A stretch of DNA of 64,000 nucleotides from Foliamicus sp963666765 (GCA_963666765.1 OY762933.1:496001-560000), one strand, 5' to 3'. Positions 18,609 to 26,919 are shown, numbered from the stretch's first letter. Made by a program: numbers and translations. Notes: generated by a model from the letters alone, not told the origin.

Positions 18609-18881
18609 ATGAGGATCAGGCACAAGGGACTGCGGGCGCTGCACGAGAGGGACAATCCCGCGCGGGTGCCTGCCGGACTGGCGCCACGGCTGAAGCGCAT
18701 CCTGTTCCGGCTGCAAGAGGCAGCGCATCCGCGAAGCGCCGACGCGCCGGGTTTCCGGCTGCATCCCCTGAAGGGCGACCGCGCGGGCCAGTGGAGCGTT
18801 CGCGTCTCCGGCAACTGGCGCGTGGTGTTCCGCTTCGAGGACGGGGAAGCCGTGGACGTGGACCTGATCGACTACCACTGA
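18609..18881 (+). CDS. higB: HigB/RelE-superfamily toxin
   Basis: Predicted mRNA interferase of a type II toxin-antitoxin pair. The 90-residue protein starts at the ATG at 18609 (MRIRHKGLRALHE). Its C-terminus, GNWRVVFRFEDGEAVDVDLIDYH in pattern, is the hallmark of HigB killer proteins, including the conserved W-R-x-x-F and the final D-Y-H. The antitoxin follows after 19 bases, the toxin-first order typical of higBA. A longer frame starting at 18459 is not supported because the added residues are low-complexity and unlike the family. Confidence 0.88.
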   Translation: MRIRHKGLRALHERDNPARVPAGLAPRLKRILFRLQEAAHPRSADAPGFRLHPLKGDRAGQWSVRVSGNWRVVFRFEDGEAVDVDLIDYH

Positions 18882-18900
18882 CCGAAGGGGAGTGCTAACC

Positions 18901-19215
18901 ATGAACGACATTGCAAGCGAGCGCGCCGGCCCGATGATGAACCCGCCGCACCTGGGCGAACTGATCCGCGAGAGCATGGACGATGTGGGCTGGAACGTGA
19001 CCGAGACGGCCGCGCATCTCGGCTGCGAGCGCGGCACGCTGTCGCGCCTGCTGAACGGCAAGGCGGGCGTGTCGGCGACCATGGCGCTGGCGTTGGAGGA
19101 CATCGGCTGGGGCACCGCCGAGCACTGGATGCGGATGCAGGCGAGCTACGAGCTTGCGCGGGCGCGGCGCGACCGGATGGCTGCGGACCGGCGCGTGGGG
19201 GCGCTGCACGCATGA
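18901..19215 (+). CDS. higA: HigA-type antitoxin, XRE-family HTH regulator
   Basis: DNA-binding antitoxin expected to neutralise the upstream toxin and repress the operon. The ATG at 18901 is chosen because an AAGGGG ribosome site lies 10 bases before it; a GTG at 18892 would sit too close to that site. It has 104 residues. The PPHLGELIRESMDDVGWNV opening and the helix-turn-helix TETAAHLGCERGTLSRLLNG are classic HigA, followed by MALALEDIGWGTAEHWMRMQ. The restriction-modification gene starts 37 bases downstream. Confidence 0.9.
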   Translation: MNDIASERAGPMMNPPHLGELIRESMDDVGWNVTETAAHLGCERGTLSRLLNGKAGVSATMALALEDIGWGTAEHWMRMQASYELARARRDRMAADRRVGALHA

Positions 19216-19252
19216 TCGAGGCCCGCGCCATCGGCGCTGCCGGCTCGGGCTG

Positions 19253-22063
19253 ATGCGCCTGTCGTGGAACGAAGTTCGTGTCCGGGCGGCACGGTTCGCC
19301 CGCGAGTGGCACAACGCCGTTCGGGAAACCAGCGAAACACAGAGCTTCTACAACGACTTCTTCGAGGTCTTCGGGGTTCGTCGGCGCTCGGTGGCGCGCT
19401 ACGAGGAACACGTCACGAAGCTGAACGACCGCTCGGGCTACATCGACCTGTTCTGGCCCGGCGTTCTCATCGTCGAACAGAAGAGCGCCGGGCGCGATCT
19501 CGAAAAAGCCTACGGGCAGGCCGGGGAGTACTTTGACGCGCTGCGCGAGCGCGACCGCCCGCGCTTCGTTCTGGTGAGCGACTTCCAGACCTTCGAGCTT
19601 CATGATCTCGACGAGCGCACGGTTGTCGAGTTCGCGCTGCCGGACCTGCCCGCGCATGTCGAGTCGTTCGGCTTCATCCTTGGCGTGCAGCGCCGCACGT
19701 TCCGCGATCAGGATCCGGCGAATATCGAGGCGGCCGAGTTGGTCGGGCGGCTGCACGACGCGCTCGCCGATGCCGGACACGGGGGCCACGATCTGGAACG
19801 CTTCCTCGTGCGCGTCGTGTTCTGCATGTTCGCCGACGACACCGGGGTGTTCGAGCCGCGCGACATCTTCCTCGATTTCCTTGAGACGCGAACCGGCGAG
19901 GATGGGGCCGATCTCGGGCCCTGGCTGGCGCAACTGTTTGAGGTGCTCGACACACCAGAAAGCGGTCGGCCCGCGACGCTTGACGAGGATCTGGCGCGGT
20001 TCCCTTACGTCAACGGCGACTTGTTCAAGGGGCACCTGCGGACATTCTCGTTCGACGCGGCCATGCGCGGGGCGCTGCTTGATGCCTGCCGGTTCGACTG
20101 GTCGCGACTCTCGCCCGCGATCTTCGGCGCGCTGTTCCAGTCGGTGATGGACCCGGCGGAGCGTCGCGCCAAGGGTGCGCACTACACAACCGAGAAGAAC
20201 ATCCTCAAGGTGATCGAGCCGTTGTTCGTGGACGACCTGCGAGCCGAGTTCGAGCGGTTGCGGGTGCGTCGGGGCCGGGGACGCCTCGCGGCGCTGCGGC
20301 AGTTTCAGGCGAAGCTCGGCAGCCTGAAGTTCTTCGATCCAGCGTGCGGTTGTGGCAACTTCCTCATCATCGCCTACCGGGAGCTTCGGGAGCTTGAGAT
20401 TGAGGTGTTGCGGGAGATTTACCCGAAGTCGCAGATGGGGAGGCAGATGGACGCCTTGGCGTCCGACCTGTCGGCGGTGGACGTGGACCAGTTCTACGGG
20501 ATCGAGCTTGGCGAGTTCCCGTCCCGCATCGCCGAAACCGCCTTGTGGATGACGGACCACATCATGAACAACCGGCTGAGCCTGGAGTTCGGGCAGACGT
20601 ACGCGCGCATCCCGCTTGAGAAGTCGCCGCACATCGTCCACGGCGACGCGCTGGAAACGGACTGGTCCGAACTGCTGCCGCCCGGCGAGTGCTCGTTCGT
20701 GTTCGGCAATCCGCCGTTCGTGGGCGCGAAATACCAGACGCCGGGCCAGCGTGAGCAGGTGCGCGGGATTGCCGCGCTCGGCAAGAGCGGCGGGACGCTC
20801 GATTATGTCGCCGCGTGGTTCATCAAGGCGGGGGAGTACGTGAACGGCGGCGATGCCCGGATCGGCTTCGTCGCGACAAACTCGCTCACGCAGGGCGAGC
20901 AGGTCGCGCAACTGTGGCCAGTCCTGTTCGGACGTTGCGGGCTTGAGATCGCGTTCGCGCACCGGACTTTCGCCTGGGGGTCGGACGCGCGCGGCAAGGC
21001 GCATGTGCATGTGGTCATTCTCGGCCTCGACCGGCAGGAGGCCGCACGAGCTGAGAAGCGGCTGTTCAGCTACCCCGACAACAACGGCGAGCCGGAGGAA
21101 AGCGGCCACGCGGTGCTATCCCCGTACCTGTTCGATGCAAGCGGTTTGTCCGATCCGCATCTGGTGGTGCGGGAGGAAAGCGCGCCGATCAATGGGATGA
21201 ATCGGTTGGTGATCGGTTCCAAACCCATCGACGGCGGCAATTACATCTTCGACGCGGAGGAAAGCGCCGAATTTCTGGAAGCGGAACCGGAGGCCGCCCC
21301 ATGGCTTCGCCCGTACGTGGGTGCGCGAGAGTACTTGCAGGGCGGTGAACGCTGCATACTGGCGCTGCACGACACGCCGCCCGAAGTGTTGGCGACGTTG
21401 CCGCGAGTGCGGGAGCGGATCACTTCCGTCCGCGCCTACCGCGAGGCAAGCAAGAGCGCGCCCACGCGGAAGCTCGCGGGGACTCCGACGCTCTACCATG
21501 TGAACGTCATTCCAACCGCTCCGTTTCTGGTGATCCCAGAGGTCAGTTCGGAGCGGCGCGAATACGCGCCCATTGGCTGGTTGGAGCCGCCGACAATTCC
21601 GAGCAACAAGCTGCGCTTGCTGGCGAATGCGACTCTCTCGGACTTCGCGTTGCTGACTTCGGCCATGCACATGGCATGGACGCGGTACATTGGCGGTCGG
21701 CTGAAAAGCGACTACCAGTATTCGGTGGGCGTCAACTACAACACCTTCCCGCTACCGCCCAAGGAGGCGGACCTGTCGCGGCTGGAGCCACTGGCGCAAG
21801 CCGTGCTCGATGCCCGCGCCGCGCATCCGGGCGCGACGCTGGCCAACCTCTACGATCCCGACTTGATGCCGCCGGACCTGCGCTGGGCGCATCAGGCGAT
21901 TGACCGGGCCGTGGATCGGCTCTACAGGCGTGGCGGATTCGATTCCGAACGCGAGCGTGTCGAGCATCTGTTCATGTTGTATGAGAAGATGCGAACGCCG
22001 CTGGGGACGGGCTACAAGAAGAAACAACAACGGCAACGAACTCAGGTTACGCGAGCGTCATGA
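19253..22063 (+). CDS. Single-chain type IIL (MmeI-like) restriction-modification enzyme
   Basis: Predicted bifunctional endonuclease and adenine methyltransferase acting on one recognition site. It has 936 residues from the ATG at 19253; MmeI has about 919. The N-terminal nuclease has the D-x9-E-x-K motif at Asp65, Glu75 and Lys77 (YIDLFWPGVLIVEQKS), nearly the same spacing and place as in MmeI. The helical linker is followed by methyltransferase motif I FFDPACGCGNF (360-370) and motif IV NPPF (486-489). A target-recognition region and a C-terminal helical part (DLYDPDLMPPDL-like) end the chain. All catalytic residues look intact. No separate methylase or S subunit is nearby. Confidence 0.9.
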   Translation: MRLSWNEVRVRAARFAREWHNAVRETSETQSFYNDFFEVFGVRRRSVARYEEHVTKLNDRSGYIDLFWPGVLIVEQKSAGRDLEKAYGQAGEYFDALRERDRPRFVLVSDFQTFELHDLDERTVVEFALPDLPAHVESFGFILGVQRRTFRDQDPANIEAAELVGRLHDALADAGHGGHDLERFLVRVVFCMFADDTGVFEPRDIFLDFLETRTGEDGADLGPWLAQLFEVLDTPESGRPATLDEDLARFPYVNGDLFKGHLRTFSFDAAMRGALLDACRFDWSRLSPAIFGALFQSVMDPAERRAKGAHYTTEKNILKVIEPLFVDDLRAEFERLRVRRGRGRLAALRQFQAKLGSLKFFDPACGCGNFLIIAYRELRELEIEVLREIYPKSQMGRQMDALASDLSAVDVDQFYGIELGEFPSRIAETALWMTDHIMNNRLSLEFGQTYARIPLEKSPHIVHGDALETDWSELLPPGECSFVFGNPPFVGAKYQTPGQREQVRGIAALGKSGGTLDYVAAWFIKAGEYVNGGDARIGFVATNSLTQGEQVAQLWPVLFGRCGLEIAFAHRTFAWGSDARGKAHVHVVILGLDRQEAARAEKRLFSYPDNNGEPEESGHAVLSPYLFDASGLSDPHLVVREESAPINGMNRLVIGSKPIDGGNYIFDAEESAEFLEAEPEAAPWLRPYVGAREYLQGGERCILALHDTPPEVLATLPRVRERITSVRAYREASKSAPTRKLAGTPTLYHVNVIPTAPFLVIPEVSSERREYAPIGWLEPPTIPSNKLRLLANATLSDFALLTSAMHMAWTRYIGGRLKSDYQYSVGVNYNTFPLPPKEADLSRLEPLAQAVLDARAAHPGATLANLYDPDLMPPDLRWAHQAIDRAVDRLYRRGGFDSERERVEHLFMLYEKMRTPLGTGYKKKQQRQRTQVTRAS

Positions 22064-23154
22064 AACGTTCAGACTGGAAATTTCCATACACTGCGTCACC
22101 TGAATCCATGGGAGTAGTCATATGGACTCTCATTGTTCTGCTCACCGGAGTAATCGTGTCCATTGAATATTGGGATTGGATAACTGGCGGCGAGTCGGGC
22201 AGTGCGTTGCTTCGCAATCTTGCTCTCGCTGCCACGGCTGTGGTTGGCCTGCCTATCGCTATCTGGCGCAGTAAAGTGGCCGAGCGTCAGGCCGACGCGG
22301 CCCGACAGCAGGCGGAGATTGCCCATGACGATTGGTTGAGTAAGCGCTACCAACGGAACTCGGAAATGCTCGACAGTGACAAGGTATGGGTTCGTGTTGC
22401 AGGTATCGCTGAACTCGCTCGATTGGCACAGGATCATCCGAGTGACTACCACGTTCAGGTCATGGAATTGCTATGCACTTTCGTTCGTCATTCATCGCGG
22501 CGTGAGGAACAGACTGAACACGATAGGAGATACGGTGAAGAGGATGTCCATGAATCCGAAGATGTGCGTTCGCCGAGAATAGCGGTTCGTTCGGCTTTAC
22601 GGGTGATCGGAAGTCGAAGCGATGCGCATATCGCCGTCGAAGCACAAGCGGAGTTCAAGCTAAACTTGAATGGCTCGGATCTCCGAAGTGAGAATCTTTA
22701 TGAATTGAACCTATCAAGAGCGCGGCTTGAGCGCGCAAACCTGTCTGATGCTGTCCTAGGCCGGACCAATTTCTCTGACGCGCATCTTCTAGGAGCGAAC
22801 CTTTCGGGGTCCAAAATGGGCGGTGCAAATTTCGTTGGGGCCAATTTGTCATTTTCTATCATGCGAGATATCGAGTCGAGTGTGCTTGCAGATTTTTCCG
22901 ACGCCATATTGGATAGTGCAGACTTAACCGGCGCTCAGGTGGCTGGTGCAAGGTTCTCTGGTGCAAACTTTAGCAATACAAATCTTGCGGGCACGGTGTT
23001 CTACAAACGGGATCGTACCGTCGCCGAGGGCTTGACGCAGAATCAATTCAAGAGCGCGGTGGTGAAACGAGGAGGTCAGCCACCATTTCTAGGACAATTG
23101 ACTGATTGTGAAACGGGTGATCGCATTTGTTGGTGCCCAATTCCTCAAGATTGA
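22060..23154 (+). CDS. Two-TM pentapeptide-repeat protein coupled to the RM enzyme
   Basis: A 364-residue membrane protein of unknown function. Two hydrophobic segments (about 18-36 and 49-68) are followed by a charged helical stretch (71-103). A conserved-looking block, DKVWVRVAGIAELARLAQDH through LLCTFVRH (107-144), follows; it resembles the linker found in many membrane pentapeptide proteins. A beta-helix of A(N/D)LxxA-type five-residue repeats spans about 200-312. The C-terminal tail has two closely spaced cysteines (ICWCP). Its ATG overlaps the stop of the restriction enzyme by four bases, so the two are translationally coupled. GC content is visibly lower than in its neighbours, suggesting separate ancestry. 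Confidence 0.8.
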   Translation: MKRSDWKFPYTASPESMGVVIWTLIVLLTGVIVSIEYWDWITGGESGSALLRNLALAATAVVGLPIAIWRSKVAERQADAARQQAEIAHDDWLSKRYQRNSEMLDSDKVWVRVAGIAELARLAQDHPSDYHVQVMELLCTFVRHSSRREEQTEHDRRYGEEDVHESEDVRSPRIAVRSALRVIGSRSDAHIAVEAQAEFKLNLNGSDLRSENLYELNLSRARLERANLSDAVLGRTNFSDAHLLGANLSGSKMGGANFVGANLSFSIMRDIESSVLADFSDAILDSADLTGAQVAGARFSGANFSNTNLAGTVFYKRDRTVAEGLTQNQFKSAVVKRGGQPPFLGQLTDCETGDRICWCPIPQD

Positions 23155-23573
23155 TCGTTGTGTTCATCCAAAAGCATTGCCGCCGCAATTATGTTCCCGA
23201 CCTTCTCCGCCGCCTCGACGAGGTGCCCGTCGGCGAGGTGAGCGTAACCCGCCGTGGTCCGGTGCCGCCGGTGACCGAGCAGCTTGCCGACGAGCGGCAG
23301 GTTTTCGCCCGCCATGACCGCCTGACTGGCGGCGGTATGCCGAAGGTCATGCAGGCGAAGGCTGCCGAGCTTCGCATCCGTGCAGACCGTGCGCCAGCAA
23401 TCGAGCAACGAATCGTACCCCTTGCCGCGGGCATAGTTCGGGAACACGAAAGCGTCGGGGTTGCGGTTACCGGGCAGCGCCGCGACGTGCGCCTGCGCCG
23501 CCTCTCCGAGCGGCACCGCGCGCGGCCCAGTCTTCGAATCGCGTAGGTTGCGTATTCCACGCAATGTAGCCAC
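23145..23573 (-). pseudogene. Truncated tyrosine recombinase (phage/island integrase), C-terminal fragment
   Basis: A 142-residue open frame holding only the end of an integrase catalytic domain. It has SKTGPRAVPL, the HDLRHTAA box (His-x-x-Arg), GKLLGHRRHRTT and the catalytic tyrosine in TTAGYAHL. The first catalytic arginine, the rest of the catalytic domain and the whole N-terminal DNA-binding part are missing upstream of 23573. There the sequence changes abruptly into short repeats. It should be inactive. It converges with the pentapeptide gene (10-base overlap) and marks the right border of the island. Confidence 0.85.
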
Positions 23574-23634
23574 GCGGGTGGCTACTTTCGATTAGAACAA
23601 GTGGCTACTTTGCTTCGGAATACGCAGTAGGTTG
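23543..23634. repeat. Nested inverted and direct repeats at the integrase break, candidate att remnant
   Basis: Outer direct repeats GTAGGTTG lie at 23543-23550 and 23627-23634. Inside them are inverted repeats TGCGTATTCC (23549-23558) and GGAATACGCA (23617-23626). The core holds the palindrome GTAGCCAC-GCGG-GTGGCTAC (23566-23585) and an 11-base direct repeat GTGGCTACTTT (23578-23588 and 23601-23611). Several ordered repeats within 92 bases at the exact truncation point of a recombinase suggest a recombination site or the scar of one. Confidence 0.55.
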
Positions 23635-23661
23635 TGCGAAAAAAATCGGACCTGGAGGTGG

Positions 23662-24408
23662 ATGAGTACTGACGACCTCATATACGAGATCTTTAGCCCC
23701 CTGTCGCAAGGCGCCCCGGGCAATGACGCTTCAACACTGCGTGCACTTGACGCGGTTCCGTGCCGCGATTCCGTTCTACAGGTTCTTGACTTGGGAGTAG
23801 GACACGGTCGCACGACCCTGATTCTGGCGAAAACGCTTCAGGATGCGCATGTTACGGCCGTGGATATTTATGCCCCGTTTCTTGAGAGATTGGCCAGAGA
23901 CGCGCGCAACACCGGTGTAGCAAACCGCGTCTATCCATTGCTGGGGGACATGGCCGCCGTCAAGGTCGCCGAGAGCAGCATGGATCTCATCTGGGCCGAA
24001 GGTTCCATCTATGTCATTGGCATCCAGCGTGCGCTGGACATGTGGCATCGCTGGCTTCGCCCGGATGGCTGCGTCGTATTCAGCGGCTTTGCTTGGTGGA
24101 CAGATGACCCTTCGGAGACGCCGAGCCGATTCTGGGCGACCGAATATCCAGAAATGGCGACCGAAACTTCGATTTGCTCTTGTGCCGAGGCTATTGGATA
24201 TCGGGTGGTCAGCAGCTTCCGTGTGCCCAGGGAAGGACACGACGCCTACTACGTTCCGCTTGAAGCACGCGTAGCGGAACTTGCGGGACATCGTGACGCC
24301 GGCGTCCTGAAAGTCCTTGAGAGTATTCAGGAGGAAATCGACATCTCACGGCGTTACTCCGATGAGGCGGGATATACGTTCTTTATCCTTCAGCGCGTTG
24401 AAAACTGA
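23662..24408 (+). CDS. Class I SAM-dependent methyltransferase, substrate unknown
   Basis: A 248-residue cytosolic methyltransferase. The ATG at 23662 is preceded by GGAGG. Motif I is VLDLGVGHGRTT, with VTAVDIYAPF as the acidic-loop strand and VYPLLGDMAAVKV and MDLIWAEGSIYVIG as following motifs; WLRPDGCVVFSGFAWW is the motif near the fourth strand. Overall it resembles the small-molecule methyltransferase group (ubiE/arsM fold). It starts just beyond the integrase scar and faces away from it. The next gene converges with it, so it stands alone. Confidence 0.8.
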   Translation: MSTDDLIYEIFSPLSQGAPGNDASTLRALDAVPCRDSVLQVLDLGVGHGRTTLILAKTLQDAHVTAVDIYAPFLERLARDARNTGVANRVYPLLGDMAAVKVAESSMDLIWAEGSIYVIGIQRALDMWHRWLRPDGCVVFSGFAWWTDDPSETPSRFWATEYPEMATETSICSCAEAIGYRVVSSFRVPREGHDAYYVPLEARVAELAGHRDAGVLKVLESIQEEIDISRRYSDEAGYTFFILQRVEN

Positions 24409-24437
24409 TCCCGAGATGGTGATTGCCTGGGTTCGCG

Positions 24438-25316
24438 TCAGGCGAGCGCCGTTTCGAACAGTACGAGCAGACGGCTCCAGGCCCGTTCGGCCTGCGCCTC
24501 GTTGTAGACGGACGAATCCAGCGAACACCAGCCGTGCAGCGCCCCCTCGTAGACCTCGATTTCAGCGGGAAGTTCCGCGGCCGCGAAGGTTTCGCGCAGC
24601 ACGTTTTTCACTTCAGGTTCGTTGTCGTCGTCGTTCTCGGCGATGGCAAACAGGTAGTGCGCGTCCATTTCCGCGACCAGCAAATGGGGACTGTCCGGCC
24701 GGTCGGTCACGAGCCCGCCGCCGTGGAATGAGGCGCCGGCGCCGATACGGTCCGCGCGCGCCCACGCGGTGCGCATCGTGATCGGACCACCCATGCAGTA
24801 CCCGGTGGTGCCCATCTTGCGGTCCGGATCGACTGCTTGCCGGGAGTCGAGGAAATCGACAAATGCCCGCGCATCGGTGACATGAGTTTCGGCGCTGAGC
24901 TGGCGCGCGAGCGGAAATACCTTGTTCCTGACCGACTCGTCCTGAAAAGTCGCGCCTTCGGGCACGACCGGTGCGCGCGCCGAGCGGTAGAAGGGATTTA
25001 CCACGAGAACCGAGTAACCCGACTCGGCGAGGCGCCGGCCTATCTGCCGGTATGACGGCCGCAGCCCCAGAATGTCTGGCCATACAAGGACACCGGGATG
25101 GCGTCCGGAAGCGGGATGCACGAGGTAGCAGTCCGCCACGCCATCGGGTGTAGTGACTTCGACGTCCTGCTCGGTGACCTCCTCGGCACCGGCGCCCCGC
25201 GGCAGGAGCATTGAAAGCCCGGCCCCCGCCGAAAGCGCGTTGAATTTGCGTCGCGTCAGGTCGTTCCGGTTTTTCAGGTACTCGTCGGATTCCCTGAATG
25301 TTCGATCGTCGCACAT
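24438..25316 (-). CDS. Dienelactone-hydrolase family protein with Tat-like N-terminus
   Basis: An alpha/beta hydrolase of 292 residues. The cysteine nucleophile is in GYCMGG, the catalytic histidine in ALHGWCSL, and an acidic stretch (AENDDDNEPE) probably holds the Asp. This is the dienelactone hydrolase triad. Residues 19-44 contain TRRKFNALSAG followed by a hydrophobic stretch, which looks like a twin-arginine signal, so export is likely. AGGAGA lies 8 bases before the ATG. It is the last gene of a three-gene minus-strand unit with a methyltransferase and a small protein. Its true substrate is unknown. Confidence 0.83.
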   Translation of the reverse strand: MCDDRTFRESDEYLKNRNDLTRRKFNALSAGAGLSMLLPRGAGAEEVTEQDVEVTTPDGVADCYLVHPASGRHPGVLVWPDILGLRPSYRQIGRRLAESGYSVLVVNPFYRSARAPVVPEGATFQDESVRNKVFPLARQLSAETHVTDARAFVDFLDSRQAVDPDRKMGTTGYCMGGPITMRTAWARADRIGAGASFHGGGLVTDRPDSPHLLVAEMDAHYLFAIAENDDDNEPEVKNVLRETFAAAELPAEIEVYEGALHGWCSLDSSVYNEAQAERAWSRLLVLFETALA

Positions 25317-25341
25317 GGCTTAATTCTCCTGGCCGTATCGG

Positions 25342-25626
25342 CTAACTCAGGTCGTTGACGATGTTCTCGATCAGTTCGGTGCGGGCCTTCAGACGCGCGG
25401 CGGATTCGTCCTTCGAGGGTGAATAGGCTTCGATGTCGTCCCGCGAAAGCAGGTTCTTCTCGGCAAACAGACTTTCATGCGTGCGGAGGCGGTCCCGCAG
25501 CACGCAGATTTCCATTGCGAGGCGCCATATGACGGCAATCAGTTGATCGGGCCCGAGCTCCTTCAGCTGGTGCGGCCGCGCCAGCTTGAAGGGTCGGCTG
25601 CTCTCGGCGTTGCCCGCCGCCATCAA
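25342..25626 (-). CDS. Small conserved-looking protein of unknown function
   Basis: A 94-residue protein that I do not recognise. The middle (LKELGPDQLIAVIWRLAMEICVLRDRL pattern) is predicted alpha-helical and amphipathic. It is followed by a charged helical C-terminus rich in Glu, Arg and Lys. There is no signal peptide or transmembrane segment. Its ATG overlaps the stop of the upstream methyltransferase (ATGA) and the hydrolase gene follows after 25 bases, so it is probably a genuine cistron of that operon, perhaps a partner of one of the enzymes. Confidence 0.65.
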   Translation of the reverse strand: MMAAGNAESSRPFKLARPHQLKELGPDQLIAVIWRLAMEICVLRDRLRTHESLFAEKNLLSRDDIEAYSPSKDESAARLKARTELIENIVNDLS

Positions 25627-26747
25627 GCCTTGACCCCGCCGAAGATGAAGTACTCGCCCGAACCCAGGGGGTCGTACTCCGCGAACACGTCTTGCGCGTT
25701 GAAGCCGCCATCGATCAGGGACTCGCGGACATCGGTATCGGCAAAGCCGGTCCAGAACGGTTCGCCGTTGTTAACGACTTGCCAGTGGTTGGTGACCTGC
25801 TTGGTCATCGACAGGCGTTCGGGCTGATACGGCACGTCGGCGTTCAGGAAGATCCCGCCGGGCGCGAGCAGGCGATGGGCTTCGGCCATGATGCCGGGCA
25901 GCACGTCATGCCAGGTTTCATGGAACATGATGTGAGAGACGATCAGGTCGAAGTGACCGTCGGCGAAGCCGGTCTTGCTCGCGCACGCCTGCCGGTAGTT
26001 GATCGCCAGACCCTTGTCTTCGGCCCACACATGGGCGAACCGCAGGAAAGGCGCGGACAGGTCCACGCCCCACACCTGGGCATCCGGGAATGCCTGCTTG
26101 TAGGCAACGGTGTGGACGCCGACGCCGCAGCCCAGGTCGAGCACGGAAGCCGGATTGACATCGGGAAACCGGCGTCCAAGAGCGCCGAGGAGGTATTTCC
26201 CCATTCCGGGGTCCCCGACCTCGTCGCCTTCGGACAGGCCCTTGGCGGCACGATAAAGCTCGCCCGTTCCCATGTAGTCCATGCCCAGACGCAGGCTTGT
26301 ATCGCCGGATTGCCCGAAATAGCCGCCGGGCTGGCGATGTATCTCCACGCGGCGAATGGGGGCCGGCGGGATGAAGTCCTCCTTGATTTCGAGACGCCCC
26401 AGCGGTTCCTTTTCCGCCAGTGTCTGCCGGCGCGCTTCGAATGCAGGCAGCAGACGATCGCAGGTCTCGCCCACCGTCTCCCACATGAGGTCCTGGGAGG
26501 TAAACACCGAGCTGCCCCAGAGTTGATACAGGTGGTCCCCGCGAAAGGCTTTGGTTCCGTCCAGGCGGTTCTCCGGTGCGCGCCCGTGGGTTTCCACGAA
26601 GGCAGGTTTGACGCGTTCCTCGTAATGGTTTGCAAGACGCGCCTCCAGCGGGCCGTTCACGTAACCCTTCAACGCACCTACAAATGCGTGCCTTGCCGCC
26701 TCGTCATGGGTAGGGCGGTAAACGTCCTTCAGTGTCGGTTTCTGCAT
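25623..26747 (-). CDS. Class I SAM-dependent methyltransferase with N-terminal extension
   Basis: A 374-residue protein. The C-terminal half is a SAM-binding domain: motif I VLDLGCGVGVHTVAYK, VWGVDLSAPFLRFA, the motif with DLIVSHIMFHETW, and LLAPGGIFLNADV. The N-terminal 170 residues (with LYQLWGSSVFTSQDLMWETV) are not a domain I recognise and may recognise the substrate. A GGGGA ribosome site precedes the ATG. It is the first gene of the operon with the 94-residue protein and the hydrolase, divergent from the oxidoreductase at 26920. Confidence 0.82.
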   Translation of the reverse strand: MQKPTLKDVYRPTHDEAARHAFVGALKGYVNGPLEARLANHYEERVKPAFVETHGRAPENRLDGTKAFRGDHLYQLWGSSVFTSQDLMWETVGETCDRLLPAFEARRQTLAEKEPLGRLEIKEDFIPPAPIRRVEIHRQPGGYFGQSGDTSLRLGMDYMGTGELYRAAKGLSEGDEVGDPGMGKYLLGALGRRFPDVNPASVLDLGCGVGVHTVAYKQAFPDAQVWGVDLSAPFLRFAHVWAEDKGLAINYRQACASKTGFADGHFDLIVSHIMFHETWHDVLPGIMAEAHRLLAPGGIFLNADVPYQPERLSMTKQVTNHWQVVNNGEPFWTGFADTDVRESLIDGGFNAQDVFAEYDPLGSGEYFIFGGVKA

Positions 26748-26919
26748 GGTCCCGGTCCCCGGTCAATGTGTGAATACCCTGTCACCCTAAGGCTATACAG
26801 AATCGGCGATCTTGGCTAGTGGAGGAAGCGCCAGCGAATTGAACGCCTTTCCAGGGGGGAATAGGGCACAATCCGCCCTCTATCACCAATTCATCTGGAA
26901 CCTTGCAAGGGAGAAACTT
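26748..26919. other. Divergent intergenic region (methyltransferase operon / oxidoreductase)
   Basis: A 172-base region that must contain promoters in both directions. On the plus strand TTGAAC (26839-26844) is a possible -35, but the -10 partner after 17 bases (TAGGGC) is poor. No repeat or operator-like palindrome was seen. Confidence 0.35.
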
